Positions 7,608-15,654 of a stretch of DNA of 34,252 bases are shown here, piece after piece. The number at the start of each line of letters is the position of its first letter. Positions within the stretch are counted from its first letter, which is position 1. Location of the stretch: assembly GCA_025350865.1 (NCBI GenBank), contig JANXWZ010000212.1, positions 1-34,252 on the forward strand. The letters run 5' to 3'. Origin of the DNA: Rhodanobacteraceae bacterium (GTDB lineage Bacteria; Acidobacteriota; Terriglobia; Terriglobales; Acidobacteriaceae). The position numbers and the translations under genes are program-made. Under the pieces are notes generated by a model that ran no database searches, had not been told where the DNA came from, and saw only the letters and a program-made list of their open reading frames with translations.

Positions 7608-8534
7608 CTAGCCCTTGACCCTGTTTTTCAACGTCTCCGCCGCCGAATACAGCCGCCCGAACGTTGCTTCCTTGGCCCGATCCACGCTCAACGAAACTCC
7701 CGGAGCCGTCGGATTCATCCCCATCCGCCTCAGATACTTGTTCATCCGGTGCGCCCCGATCGCCGCATTGTGCCGCCGCTTGAAGTTCATCGACACCGAC
7801 ACAGAAACGCCGTTGCCGTTCTGTAGCCAGTGCGGAAAGCACGCCGGATTGAAGACACCGTTGCCCGGCCGCAGCGTGTACTGCCACTGCCCGACCGGCA
7901 TGGCATCCGGATAGTCGATCTTCGGCAGCTTGCCGGTCCAGTACTGTTCTATGTGCTGCTGGCTCAGCACGTCGTGGCAGTTGCCGTCGTAGATGTAAGC
8001 CAGCTTCTCGCCATGAATCTGCGCCAGAAAATTCGTCTCGCCATCCATGTGATACGGCGTGATCCGCCCCGGCGACGTAACGAAAATCGTCATCGTCGGG
8101 TCGTAGTACACCTTCGCGATATCCATGCCGGTCAGCGCCGAAAGCTCCGGAATGATGCGCCGCAGAATCCCGCCGTAGACCTGATCTTCGTGGATCCGCT
8201 TCAGAATCACCCAGTTCTTGCCGCTCTGGATCGATGCCAGCGCCTGCACCAGCGTCGTACCCTCGGGCCGCGCACCGAACCACGCATTACGGTCCGGCTC
8301 GCCCGATTCGTAATGGCTCTTGTTATGTTTCGCCTGCGCAAGCCGCTCCGCAGCCTCCAGCAGCGCATTCAACTGGAACGCCGGATGCTCATGCAGGTAA
8401 TGCGCAAACTGGAAGGGCGTTTCGTCGAAGTTCTCGACGTACAGCGCGCGGTCCTTTAGACGATCGGCAAACAGCGGCTGCGGGGCACAGTCGGATGCAG
8501 GGCGCGGCATCATAAGAAGTGTTGCTGCTGGCAT
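7608..8534 (-). CDS. JmjC/cupin_8-like Fe(II)/2-oxoglutarate oxygenase
   Basis: 308 residues from the ATG at 8534, chosen because GGAG lies 10 nt upstream; the frame is open to 8588 but that extension has no supporting site. The core is a double-stranded beta helix of the JmjC/cupin_8 class. A facial-triad motif H162-x-D164 lies in TPYHMDGETNF, and a distal His235 in FNPACFPHWLQNG; a conserved Lys in the following HGEKLAYIYDG could bind 2-oxoglutarate. That predicts a non-haem iron hydroxylase, possibly acting on proteins or small molecules. It is a single gene, divergent from ftsZ, with no obvious substrate gene nearby. The family call is good; the substrate is unknown. Confidence 0.8.
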   Translation of the reverse strand: MPAATLLMMPRPASDCAPQPLFADRLKDRALYVENFDETPFQFAHYLHEHPAFQLNALLEAAERLAQAKHNKSHYESGEPDRNAWFGARPEGTTLVQALASIQSGKNWVILKRIHEDQVYGGILRRIIPELSALTGMDIAKVYYDPTMTIFVTSPGRITPYHMDGETNFLAQIHGEKLAYIYDGNCHDVLSQQHIEQYWTGKLPKIDYPDAMPVGQWQYTLRPGNGVFNPACFPHWLQNGNGVSVSVSMNFKRRHNAAIGAHRMNKYLRRMGMNPTAPGVSLSVDRAKEATFGRLYSAAETLKNRVKG

Positions 8535-8850
8535 GCTCAATAGACTCCGCGAGAGAAACAGGGAAAAGCAATCAAACGCTGCGTCCATTGTTGACGATAC
8601 AGAACTCTGCCCCGCTTTGTTTCTACGCCGCCGCTAGTCCCGCCGCACATCCCTAGATTGGGTCATTACGCAAGTCACCACTGCGTCCTCTTCCGCCAAA
8701 GGATCGCACATCGCATCTCTGCCCCGTTCGCGGTGCAAAATCGGGCGCTGCGAACCTCCGCAGATACGGGGGTGGAAAACGAGGGGTAGTTGCTACCGCC
8801 TGTTGATGGGAGAATTAACCGACGACCCGTCCCCAGGAGTTGACCCGCCA
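8535..8850. other. Divergent intergenic region upstream of ftsZ
   Basis: 316 bp between the starts of the oxygenase gene and ftsZ. It must hold the promoters of both, but I found no convincing -35/-10 pair on either strand. A 5-bp hairpin, GGTAG-TTG-CTACC, lies at 8785-8797. An in-frame TTG at 8803 would extend FtsZ by 16 residues but lacks support. No RNA gene was recognised. Confidence 0.5.
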
Positions 8851-10542
8851 ATGTCCGACATCAACGAAAACGATCTGCGAATCCAGTACGACGAATCAAT
8901 GCCGCGGCATGCGCGCATCAAGGTCATCGGCGTCGGAGGAGGCGGAAACAACGCCGTCAATCGGATGATCGCGGCCCATGTCGAAGGCGTGGAGTTCATC
9001 GCCGCCAATACCGATGTGCAGGCGCTCCAAAGCTCCAACGCCGCCGTCAAGCTGCAGCTCGGCGTCAAGCTCACCAGCGGCCTCGGTGCAGGCGCCAACC
9101 CCGACATCGGCCGCCGCGCTGCCCTTGAAGATTCCGACAAAATCATCGAAGCTCTCGAAGGCGCAGACATGGTCTTCGTCACCGCCGGTCTGGGTGGCGG
9201 GACCGGAACCGGTGCAGCCCCCGTGATCGCCTCGCTCGCCAGCGAGATGGGCGCCCTGACAGTGGCCGTCGTCACCCGGCCGTTCGCCTTCGAAGGCAAG
9301 CGCCGCATGATGCAGGCCGAGCGCGGCCTCCAGGAGCTGCTCGAGTCGGTCGACACGGTCATCGTGATCCCCAACGAAAAACTCCTCGCCGTCGCCAAGG
9401 ACGCGGGCTTCTTCGAGTCCTTCCGCATCGCCGACGACGTCCTCCGCCAGGGCGTGCAGGGCATCACCGACATCATCACCGTCTCCGGCGTCATCAACCG
9501 CGACTTCGCCGACGTCAAGACCACCATGGCCGGAATGGGCTACAGCGTCATGGGAACCGCCTTGCGGTCGGGGCCGAATCGCGCCGTTGAAGCGGCAGCG
9601 GCCGCCATGGCGTCGCCTCTGCTCGAAGCGGGCGCAATCGACGGTGCGCGTGGCATTCTGATCAACATCACCGGCTCGTCGAGCCTGAAGCTCAGCGAAG
9701 TCAACGAGGCCTCGACCATCATCCAGAACGCCGCACACGAAGATGCCAACATCATCTTCGGCGCCGTGCTGGACGAGACGATGGGCGACGAAGTCAAGAT
9801 TACCGTCATCGCGACGGGCTTCCGCCAGCAGGATTCGGTGCCCGCAGACTCCCTCGCTCGCCGCGAGCGGATGCTGGGCGGCCCTGCCGTGCCGACCATC
9901 CACCTCGACGTACCAATCTCGCGTGTGGCCCAGGCTCGCGCGCAGTTCGACGAGACGGCTGAAGCTCGCATGGCCGAGCCCGTGCACCCAATTGCTTCCG
10001 AACCGATTGCTGCCGAGCCGATCGAGACTACAGCCATCGCCGCTGCGCCGATTCACGCGGCACCGATCGAAGTTGGGCGGATCTTCGTCGCCGCCGTGGA
10101 CGCTGACGCTGACGAGGCTGCAGATGCGCTGATGTACGACGAAGAGTTCGGCGACGAAGCGGGCCAGCAGTTTGGGTCGGACGACGAAGTCCCCGAGTCG
10201 CAATTCCAGACGACGCAGATGCACACGCCGGAGCTGATACCCGTCCCGCGCTCGGTCTTCGATGACGATTTTTTTCGTGTCTCGGCCCGCGAACTGCTCG
10301 CGCCGGAGCCCTCGCCCGAACGCGATAGTCGCCTGCCCGCGCCGCGCAGCTTCGATTCGGCGGAATCACCGCGTCCGCTTCGCCTGCAATATGAGGATGC
10401 GAACCGCGCTATCGAAAGCATTCTGGAGCCGACGGTTCCAGAGACCGTAGTCCGCTCTCCCGCTTACACCGGATCGGTCACGCGGGAGCCGGCGGAGGCC
10501 GATGAGCTCGATATTCCGGCATTTTTGCGGCGAGGCCATTAG
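8851..10542 (+). CDS. ftsZ: Cell division protein FtsZ with an extended C-terminal linker
   Basis: 563 residues from the ATG at 8851, supported by AGGAG at 8835-8839. FtsZ is the tubulin-like GTPase that forms the division ring. The N-terminal GTP-binding part shows [16 protein letters not shown] and the tubulin signature GGGTGTG at residues 115-121, followed by the usual PFAFEG and [10 protein letters not shown] segments. The globular domain ends near residue 320. A disordered acidic linker of about 220 residues follows, much longer than in most bacteria, including a repetitive PIA/EPI/API stretch around 375-400. It ends in the conserved C-terminal peptide [10 protein letters not shown], which binds FtsA/ZipA-type partners. 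ftsA and ftsQ are not next to it; the next gene is a penicillin-binding transpeptidase. Confidence 0.96.
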   Translation: MSDINENDLRIQYDESMPRHARIKVIGVGGGGNNAVNRMIAAHVEGVEFIAANTDVQALQSSNAAVKLQLGVKLTSGLGAGANPDIGRRAALEDSDKIIEALEGADMVFVTAGLGGGTGTGAAPVIASLASEMGALTVAVVTRPFAFEGKRRMMQAERGLQELLESVDTVIVIPNEKLLAVAKDAGFFESFRIADDVLRQGVQGITDIITVSGVINRDFADVKTTMAGMGYSVMGTALRSGPNRAVEAAAAAMASPLLEAGAIDGARGILINITGSSSLKLSEVNEASTIIQNAAHEDANIIFGAVLDETMGDEVKITVIATGFRQQDSVPADSLARRERMLGGPAVPTIHLDVPISRVAQARAQFDETAEARMAEPVHPIASEPIAAEPIETTAIAAAPIHAAPIEVGRIFVAAVDADADEAADALMYDEEFGDEAGQQFGSDDEVPESQFQTTQMHTPELIPVPRSVFDDDFFRVSARELLAPEPSPERDSRLPAPRSFDSAESPRPLRLQYEDANRAIESILEPTVPETVVRSPAYTGSVTREPAEADELDIPAFLRRGH

Positions 10543-10625
10543 TCCCAGTCGATTTCGATTGATCTGTTTTGCGAACAGGGTAAACTTGCTGCACCGACTT
10601 TGGTTCTAAAGTTGCATGATTCTTC

Positions 10626-10637
10626 CCCCAGCTGGGG
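10626..10637. promoter_or_regulatory. 12-bp perfect palindrome in the leader of the transpeptidase gene
   Basis: CCCCAGCTGGGG lies 45 bp before the start codon of the transpeptidase gene and 84 bp after the ftsZ stop. It could be an operator or part of a weak terminator after ftsZ; no T-run follows. A weak promoter-like pair (TTGATC at 10559, TAAACT at 10581, 16-nt spacing) lies upstream. Confidence 0.35.
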
Positions 10638-10681
10638 CGACATTCCAGTTAAGGCGGAGTCTATTTCGGAGGACACTTTTG

Positions 10682-11929
10682 ATGATTCGACGGGCCACGG
10701 TTCTTAGCTGCACAGCTCTTAGCGCTCTCTCGGTTTTTGCATGTGTAGCGAGTGCGTCAGCCCTGGCAACGACGAATCATCTCGCCCCGAAGCCCCGCAC
10801 CGCAGTGCATCACGCGCACCTGGCAGTCGGAACTCCGCACGGCACCAAAGCTTCTCTACACGCGGCCTCTAAACCCGTTGCAGCGACGCGCCTGGTGCGT
10901 GGTCCGCATGGCAAGCTGGTTCGGGTTGCTGCGAAACACCGTTCGTATGAGCGCTTCTCCGCTAATTCCTTCGCCGAAAATGTGACCTATGGCGACATCA
11001 CCGAGGGCGAAGACCCGATCGTCCGCGCCGCAGCCGTAGAGGCGCTCGGCAACATGAACGGTACTGCGGTGGCCATTGACCCGTCCACCGGACGCATCCT
11101 CGCCATGGTGAACCAGAAGCTGGCCCTTTCGGGCGGCGCCGAACCCTGTTCAACGATCAAACTGACGGTTGCTCTGGCTGCGTTGCAGGAAGGCATTATC
11201 ACCCGCGAGACCCCCGTCGCGCTGGGCGGCGGCTACCACCTGAATCTGACCGAAGCTCTCGCGCACTCCAACAACCTCTACTTCGAGACACTCGGCCGGA
11301 CGCTGGGCTTTGAGCGCGTCAAACACTACGCGACCCAGCTCGGCCTGGGCGAACTGGCCGGGTACGAGATCGCCGGCGAACAACTCGGCGTGTACCCCGA
11401 CCAGGAACTACCGGCCTCCATGGGCGGCGTCGGCAGAATGTGCTCATTTGGCGAGAGTGTCAGCATGACCCCGCTGCAGCTGGGCGCGATCGTATCGGCC
11501 ATCGCCAACGGCGGCACGCTGTACTACCTGCAACACCCCACCAGCCAGTTTGAATTGGCCGCGATGGAACCCAAGGTGAAGCGGACGCTTGAGATCGAGA
11601 AGCTGATCCCCGAGATGCAGGACGGGATGCGGGCGGCAACAACCTACGGAACGGCGCGCAGCCTGCGGGCCAACTTCCGCGAGTTTCCGGTGATGGGCAA
11701 GACCGGCACCTGCTCCAACAACGGCACGCGCTATGGCTGGTTCGGCTCCTATGCCGAGACGCCAAATGGCCGGATTGCGACGGTAATCTTTTTGGAAGGT
11801 GGCCGCCCGACCTTCGGACCGAAGGCCGCTGAGCTGACCGGGCAGTTCTACCGGGCCCTGTTCGAGCGGAAGTACTTCGAGCCGAAGACTGCGCCGACTG
11901 CGGTTGAGGTCACGACCGGCACAAACTAG
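10682..11929 (+). CDS. Stand-alone penicillin-binding transpeptidase domain protein
   Basis: 415 residues from the ATG at 10682, with a strong GGAGGA at 10668-10673. An N-terminal signal or anchor sequence (about 5-30) is followed by a basic, His-rich linker to about residue 100, then a transpeptidase domain. The three penicillin-binding motifs are present: S157-T-I-K160 (SxxK, the acylated serine), S196-N-N198 (SxN) and K340-T-G342. The segment GTAVAIDPSTGRILAMVN is typical of class B PBPs. There is no glycosyltransferase domain and no FtsI-type N-terminal dimerisation (pedestal) domain, so it is shorter than PBP2 or FtsI. It acts outside the inner membrane in peptidoglycan cross-linking, and its place after ftsZ suggests a role in division. 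Confidence 0.85.
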   Translation: MIRRATVLSCTALSALSVFACVASASALATTNHLAPKPRTAVHHAHLAVGTPHGTKASLHAASKPVAATRLVRGPHGKLVRVAAKHRSYERFSANSFAENVTYGDITEGEDPIVRAAAVEALGNMNGTAVAIDPSTGRILAMVNQKLALSGGAEPCSTIKLTVALAALQEGIITRETPVALGGGYHLNLTEALAHSNNLYFETLGRTLGFERVKHYATQLGLGELAGYEIAGEQLGVYPDQELPASMGGVGRMCSFGESVSMTPLQLGAIVSAIANGGTLYYLQHPTSQFELAAMEPKVKRTLEIEKLIPEMQDGMRAATTYGTARSLRANFREFPVMGKTGTCSNNGTRYGWFGSYAETPNGRIATVIFLEGGRPTFGPKAAELTGQFYRALFERKYFEPKTAPTAVEVTTGTN

Positions 11930-11931
11930 GG

Positions 11932-12304
11932 CGGACTTCCAGAACACGCCCCCCCACCCCAGATGCACCTGATAAAAGCACTAGAATCATAGAGTTGGCC
12001 ACAGGGTGAGTGCCAAATTCGTGATTCTATTGGGGTTGCGCCAAATTCCTCATAGCAAAAGACTTAGCCCCGGAGAGTTGCTCCGGGGCTAAGTCTTTTA
12101 CTCCTATTCAAAGAATAGCAGGTTGGACATAGCAATCGTGCAACCTATATTTGGTTTGTTATGAACGACTTAACACGGTCCAAGGCTTGACATGCGAATT
12201 TACTGTTGTTTTTCAGGAAATTATTTTTCAAGGCTTGCAAGTCTTTTGGTGTGAATTGTTTAGGGGGAAGCTTCCGTAGGCAAACAAAAGATCCGAAGTG
12301 CCGC
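11932..12304. other. AT-rich gap between convergent genes
   Basis: 373 bp without a credible gene between the transpeptidase gene (+) and the sigma-factor operon (-). The part from about 12105 to 12290 is clearly richer in A and T than anything around it. It holds a 19-bp hairpin (12057-12099), an inverted pair TAGAATCA/TGATTCTA (11982 and 12022), a short stem CTATTC-AAA-GAATAG (about 12104-12118), a direct repeat CAAGGCTTG (12181 and about 12230), and the palindrome GGAAGCTTCC near 12266. A TTGACA at 12187 has no good -10 partner. A small RNA is possible but not shown. Confidence 0.5.
12057..12099. terminator. Strong bidirectional terminator hairpin
   Basis: Two perfect 19-bp arms, AAAAGACTTAGCCCCGGAG (12057-12075) and its complement (12081-12099), surround a 5-nt loop. 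The stem has a GC-rich core and A/T ends, so each strand finishes in TTTT. It lies 128 bp after the transpeptidase gene, between convergent genes, and would stop transcription from both sides. Confidence 0.85.
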
Positions 12305-12320
12305 TTAGGGCTGCGGCACT
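12282..12320 (-). terminator. Terminator overlapping the end of the sigma-factor operon
   Basis: On the minus strand AGTGCCGC (12320-12313) pairs perfectly with GCGGCACT (12304-12297). A T-rich stretch TTTTGTTTG (about 12289-12281) follows after a 7-nt gap. The stop codon of the periplasmic protein gene lies within the loop. The gap before the T-run makes this weaker than the hairpin at 12057. Confidence 0.5.
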
Positions 12321-12889
12321 GGCACGGGCATCATTTCGTCCATCTTGCCGACCTGTTGGGCCGTCATCTCTTTGCGAATCTGTAACTGCATGTGCGCGTA
12401 GGCCTTTTCGAGCTCGCCCCGGGCGGCTGTCACGCGATCAATCTGCTGGAAGATCTGGTTCTCGTCCAGCTCGTGGGACCGCGTGATCTTCTCCAGCTGA
12501 GCCTCTTCATGCAGGAGGTTCTTATTAAGCCTGACCAGCGTATCCCGGCTCGCACCGAAGACGTCGTCCATATGCTTCTGCTGCAATGAGTTGAGCCCGA
12601 TCGTCCGGGCAAAATCCTTGTTGTCCCACCAGCGACCCGGAGGGCCCAGCTGCAGACCGCCGGTATTTTCCATCGACGCGGGCGGTGCCGCCGGACGTGT
12701 CGTATTGTTCATTAAATTGCGGCCGAAACCGCCATCGGCCTGACCCTTCGGGCCGTTCTCGCGGCCCATGCTGCCCTGCTGTCCGCCCGACGGTGGTCCG
12801 CCGTGGCCCTGCGCTGTGGCCGACGCTGTGAACGCCCCGAGAGCCACCGACAACACTGCGGTGCCAAATTGGATAGAAGCGCGGGTCAT
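12305..12889 (-). CDS. Spy/CpxP-like periplasmic protein (LTXXQ-type), third gene of a sigma-factor operon
   Basis: 194 residues. A signal peptide (about 1-27, ending ASATAQ) is followed by a Gly/Pro/Asn-rich low-complexity stretch to about 85. A helical hairpin region (about 90-185) then carries two degenerate LTxxQ-like motifs, GLNSLQQKHM (98-107) and EMTAQQVGKMDEM (174-186). This is the architecture of Spy, CpxP, ZraP and CnrX-type periplasmic chaperones and metal sensors. It overlaps the anti-sigma gene by one base (TAATG), so it is translated in the same operon. By analogy with CnrX it may report envelope stress or metal to the anti-sigma factor; that role is inferred, and the metal-binding residues of CnrX cannot be confirmed. 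Confidence 0.75.
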   Translation of the reverse strand: MTRASIQFGTAVLSVALGAFTASATAQGHGGPPSGGQQGSMGRENGPKGQADGGFGRNLMNNTTRPAAPPASMENTGGLQLGPPGRWWDNKDFARTIGLNSLQQKHMDDVFGASRDTLVRLNKNLLHEEAQLEKITRSHELDENQIFQQIDRVTAARGELEKAYAHMQLQIRKEMTAQQVGKMDEMMPVPVPQP

Positions 12890-13401
12890 TAGTTCCTCAC
12901 CTGTAGCGACACCGCGCTGCGTGCGCCCGCGGGGTGGGCAGTGACGTTCTCATAGATCCCCACCTGAGCCTGTCGCGGTGCGCCGAACTCGGAATTGATC
13001 GCCGCCAGCATCTCGTTATCCGACGCTAGCTCACTCTGGTCGTGGTCCGGATGCGCAACGACCGCAGAATCTGCGGCTCGCGGCCCTTGATGCAACGCAG
13101 TTGTCAGGCTGAACGCAAGCGCAAGCATCAGCGTCGCGGCGGAAGACCACACCGTGGTCAGCGTCAGGCGCCGGGTCGGCTTGTGCGCCAGAATGTCGCG
13201 CGAAATGGTGTTGGAGCGGGCGTCCGACCAGGCCATCGAGGCCTGGCTGAAGACTGCCATCTGGCTCCGGAAGACGTCCAGACGTGCGCCGCAAGGCTCG
13301 CAGGCGGCGACGTGCAGCGTCGCGTCCTCGGAGGCAAAGCCCATCAGAACTTCGTCCAGCTCGTCTTCGGTCAGGTGTGGGTTTTGGAGATTGTTCATCA
13401 T
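12889..13401 (-). CDS. Zinc-finger type anti-sigma factor, membrane-spanning
   Basis: 170 residues. The N-terminal cytoplasmic part has a HxxxCxxC motif (H30, C34, C37 in LHVAACEPCGARL), the mark of the ZAS (zinc-binding anti-sigma) fold that holds ECF sigma factors. A single membrane segment (about 80-102, LTTVWSSAATLMLALAFSLTTAL) separates it from a periplasmic tail of about 65 residues. Its start overlaps the stop of the sigma-factor gene by 4 nt (ATGA), and its stop overlaps the start of the next gene. The partner is therefore almost surely the adjacent sigma factor. Confidence 0.82.
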   Translation of the reverse strand: MMNNLQNPHLTEDELDEVLMGFASEDATLHVAACEPCGARLDVFRSQMAVFSQASMAWSDARSNTISRDILAHKPTRRLTLTTVWSSAATLMLALAFSLTTALHQGPRAADSAVVAHPDHDQSELASDNEMLAAINSEFGAPRQAQVGIYENVTAHPAGARSAVSLQVRN

Positions 13402-13985
13402 TGAGCTCCAAGTTGGCTGCGTACGGCTTTCAAAGCCCGGTGCAGGTGCGTCTTGACGGTGTTGATCGGCATACCCATCGATTGTGAGATATCGGCCAGA
13501 TCCATCTCTTCCGCGAACTTCATCAAAAACACAGTGCGCTGATTTAACGAAAGCGTCTCTATGATAACGGAGAGCTTGGCCACTTGCTCTTTCGCAATCA
13601 GCTGTTGCTCAGGCGAGGTGCAGTCGACCGCGATAAAGGAAGCAACATCAGTCACATCCACGGCGGTGGCCCGGGCCTGCTTCCAGAATTTGAACTTCTG
13701 AGTGCGCTGGTGATCCCGGATCAGGTTGACCGCAATGCTGGTCAGCCAGGTGTTGACGCTCGAATCCCCGCGAAAGCTGAGCCGTGCGTTATAGGCCTTC
13801 AGCAGGCAATCCTGGGTGATCGTCTCCGCCAGGTCCGGATCGCCGGTGGAGAAGGTGACGAATCGGAGAAGACGCGCCCGATAGGTCTTGACCAGCAGAT
13901 CGATATCGTCCAATTCGCTGATGGCGCGGCCCTCTCTTCTCAGAGGCCATTCTAGTGCGACACAGGATGCGGGATAAGTAGCCAA
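13398..13985 (-). CDS. ECF (sigma-70 family, extracytoplasmic function) RNA polymerase sigma factor
   Basis: 195 residues. Region 2 (about 27-95) carries the DPDLAETITQDCLLKAY and WLTSIAVNLIRDHQR segments that contact the -10 element and core polymerase. Region 4 (about 135-190) holds a helix-turn-helix, LADISQSMGMPINTVKTHLHRAL, for the -35 element. The frame has no usable ATG, so the start is the TTG at 13985, supported by GGAGAG 8 nt upstream. The gene heads a three-gene overlapping unit with its anti-sigma factor and a periplasmic Spy-like protein. No ECF-type promoter (GGAAC-N16-17-GTC) was recognised in the 105 bp upstream, so autoregulation is unproven. Confidence 0.9.
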   Translation of the reverse strand: MATYPASCVALEWPLRREGRAISELDDIDLLVKTYRARLLRFVTFSTGDPDLAETITQDCLLKAYNARLSFRGDSSVNTWLTSIAVNLIRDHQRTQKFKFWKQARATAVDVTDVASFIAVDCTSPEQQLIAKEQVAKLSVIIETLSLNQRTVFLMKFAEEMDLADISQSMGMPINTVKTHLHRALKAVRSQLGAQ

Positions 13986-14090
13986 CGTGATCTCTCCGGG
14001 GAACGAATCGCAGCGCTTGAACTCCGCCAGACAGATAGACGGGAGCCGGCGTGAGTCAGATTACTGCGGCGTCAAAAATTAGCCGACAAG

Positions 14091-15515
14091 TTAGGACGGC
14101 GGCTCACAGAGCCAGCCCAGAGACGGTTTCTTCCATTCAGACAGGGTCAAAGCGCCGAGGACAAAGAGGATTGGAAATGCCTCCAGAGTGTAGCGCGGCT
14201 CGGAGTTCTCCATCGTTGCCAGCAGCAGGCATCGCAGGCCGAAGTAAGTCGCCAGCAGCAGGGCGAGGGGCGGCCTGTGAAATACCCCAACCAAAGCCAG
14301 CGCGACGTAAGCCAGGTTCAGCAGCGCGAAGCCGAGCGCCAATGCGCTTTGGCCCGGATGCTCACGCCAACGCCACCAATCCAGGTTGACGGCGAGGCCT
14401 TCGGTCCGGGGCCGGAGCCACATATCGCTCACCCGTAGCGCCGGAACCCACACGTAATATCCCAACGGATTTGCCCGGATGCGGGCTGCAGCCAGCGAGG
14501 CGAAGCGGTCATCCAGGCGCTGGTCGATGTCGTTCCCATCGTTGTAGGCGGCCACAAGCTCGGCGGTCTGGTTCCACTCCGCTTCGGAATTGAAGGCGCG
14601 AGGTGGCAGATCCTTCATGTCCAACGGCTGCGAGCCGACCCTCCAGAAGACCGCCCCGGTGGTCTCAAAATCGACCGACCAGGTGCGCAGCCAGCGATAA
14701 AAGCCCAGATTGACGCGCTCCCCGGGATCGTTGACATGGCGAGGAGCCAGCGGCTGAAAGACATGGAACGTCGCTGCATTCCGGATCGTCCACGGGATGA
14801 GCGGCAGACAGGCAAGCAGCGTAAACAGGCCGCTGGTGCGCAAAGCACTCCAGAACCCGGCGCGGCGGAACCCGTAGACCAGAAGTGCAATGCCGATCGA
14901 AATCGTCAGCAAAGCCCCGTCAGGGCGGAGCATGATCGCCAGCATGGCGGCGGCTGCGGTCGGGAGAAGACGCGGGAGCCAACCGGCGAAGGAAAACGCC
15001 CGCGGCTGAGCGAGCAGCTCGCCCACGCAGTAGATTCCAGCCGCAACCGCGAAGATCGAAAGGCTCTCCGTCAACGCAGTCGCTGCATAGTTCGCGGTAA
15101 ACAGACAAATCGATGAGAGCGCCAGAACCGCCAAGCCAGCCTTTTCGGAGCGGTATCGGCGAACAAAAAGCGCCAGCATAAGGCAGCCCATCAAGTCGAC
15201 TGCGCACTGAACCACCGCAACCAGCCAGATGTGCTCCGCCATTAGGGCGAGAAAGATGGGGTATCCCGGCAGCCGGAACAGCGATGGCGATACGGTTGAG
15301 TCGTCCCCAAATCCGTAGACTCCACGGTGCAGCAGGTTACGGCCGAGCTGCATATAGACTTCGGTGTCGTCGTCGGGATTACGCGGAAACAAGACGAAAC
15401 ATAGCCGGAGCAGCGCGCCTACGGTCATCCAGATCGTCACCCAGCGCCGCCAAGGAGTACGCGCGGTGGCGTCCGCATTCGCGGGCAGACTGGTGGCAAC
15501 AAGGGCAGGGGGCAC
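14091..15515 (-). CDS. Polytopic membrane glycosyltransferase-like protein (GT-C/PMT type)
   Basis: 474 residues with about ten membrane segments. After the first one (WVTIWMTVGALLRLCFVLF), a loop with NPDDDTEVY contains the acidic pair expected of the catalytic Asp in GT-C enzymes, followed by a LGRNLLHRGVYGF stretch typical of the ArnT/PMT/glycosyltransferase-39 group. Later segments and the TALTESLS motif are also common in this group. Such enzymes use lipid-linked sugars to glycosylate lipids or proteins on the outer face of the inner membrane. A large soluble loop (about 265-375) probably binds the acceptor. The donor and acceptor are unknown. It lies upstream of the sigma factor gene on the same strand, 105 bp apart. 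Confidence 0.72.
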   Translation of the reverse strand: MPPALVATSLPANADATARTPWRRWVTIWMTVGALLRLCFVLFPRNPDDDTEVYMQLGRNLLHRGVYGFGDDSTVSPSLFRLPGYPIFLALMAEHIWLVAVVQCAVDLMGCLMLALFVRRYRSEKAGLAVLALSSICLFTANYAATALTESLSIFAVAAGIYCVGELLAQPRAFSFAGWLPRLLPTAAAAMLAIMLRPDGALLTISIGIALLVYGFRRAGFWSALRTSGLFTLLACLPLIPWTIRNAATFHVFQPLAPRHVNDPGERVNLGFYRWLRTWSVDFETTGAVFWRVGSQPLDMKDLPPRAFNSEAEWNQTAELVAAYNDGNDIDQRLDDRFASLAAARIRANPLGYYVWVPALRVSDMWLRPRTEGLAVNLDWWRWREHPGQSALALGFALLNLAYVALALVGVFHRPPLALLLATYFGLRCLLLATMENSEPRYTLEAFPILFVLGALTLSEWKKPSLGWLCEPPS

Positions 15516-15612
15516 AGGATGATTGTAGGGGTGGACCGACGGTCCGAAACCTGCTTCGTTTGAAATAATTTGTCAGTTAAGTCGATAAACAAGCCTCTCT
15601 TGTGTAACGTAT

Positions 15613-15631
15613 ACCTTACATTAAGTAAGGT
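15613..15631. promoter_or_regulatory. Operator-like palindrome
   Basis: ACCTTAC-ATTAA-GTAAGGT is a perfect 7-bp inverted repeat with a 5-nt AT spacer, in an AT-rich leader 24 bp before the GTG of the small ORF at 15655. Its size and symmetry fit a dimeric regulator site (TetR, PadR or GntR class). The GT-C gene starts divergently at 15515. Confidence 0.5.
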
Positions 15632-15654
15632 CATAGTGACACAGGAGAAGCATC

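Noticed and set aside
8803..8850. TTG start that would extend FtsZ by 16 residues
   Set aside because: The ATG at 8851 has AGGAG at the right distance, and the extension has no family support.
8896..10224. Minus-strand open frame of 442 codons opposite ftsZ
   Set aside because: It is a shadow of ftsZ, with low-complexity His/Asp/Gly-rich translation and no domain.
12187..12215. TTGACA-based promoter in the AT-rich gap
   Set aside because: The hexamer 17 nt downstream (TTTTCA) matches the -10 consensus poorly, so no promoter is called.
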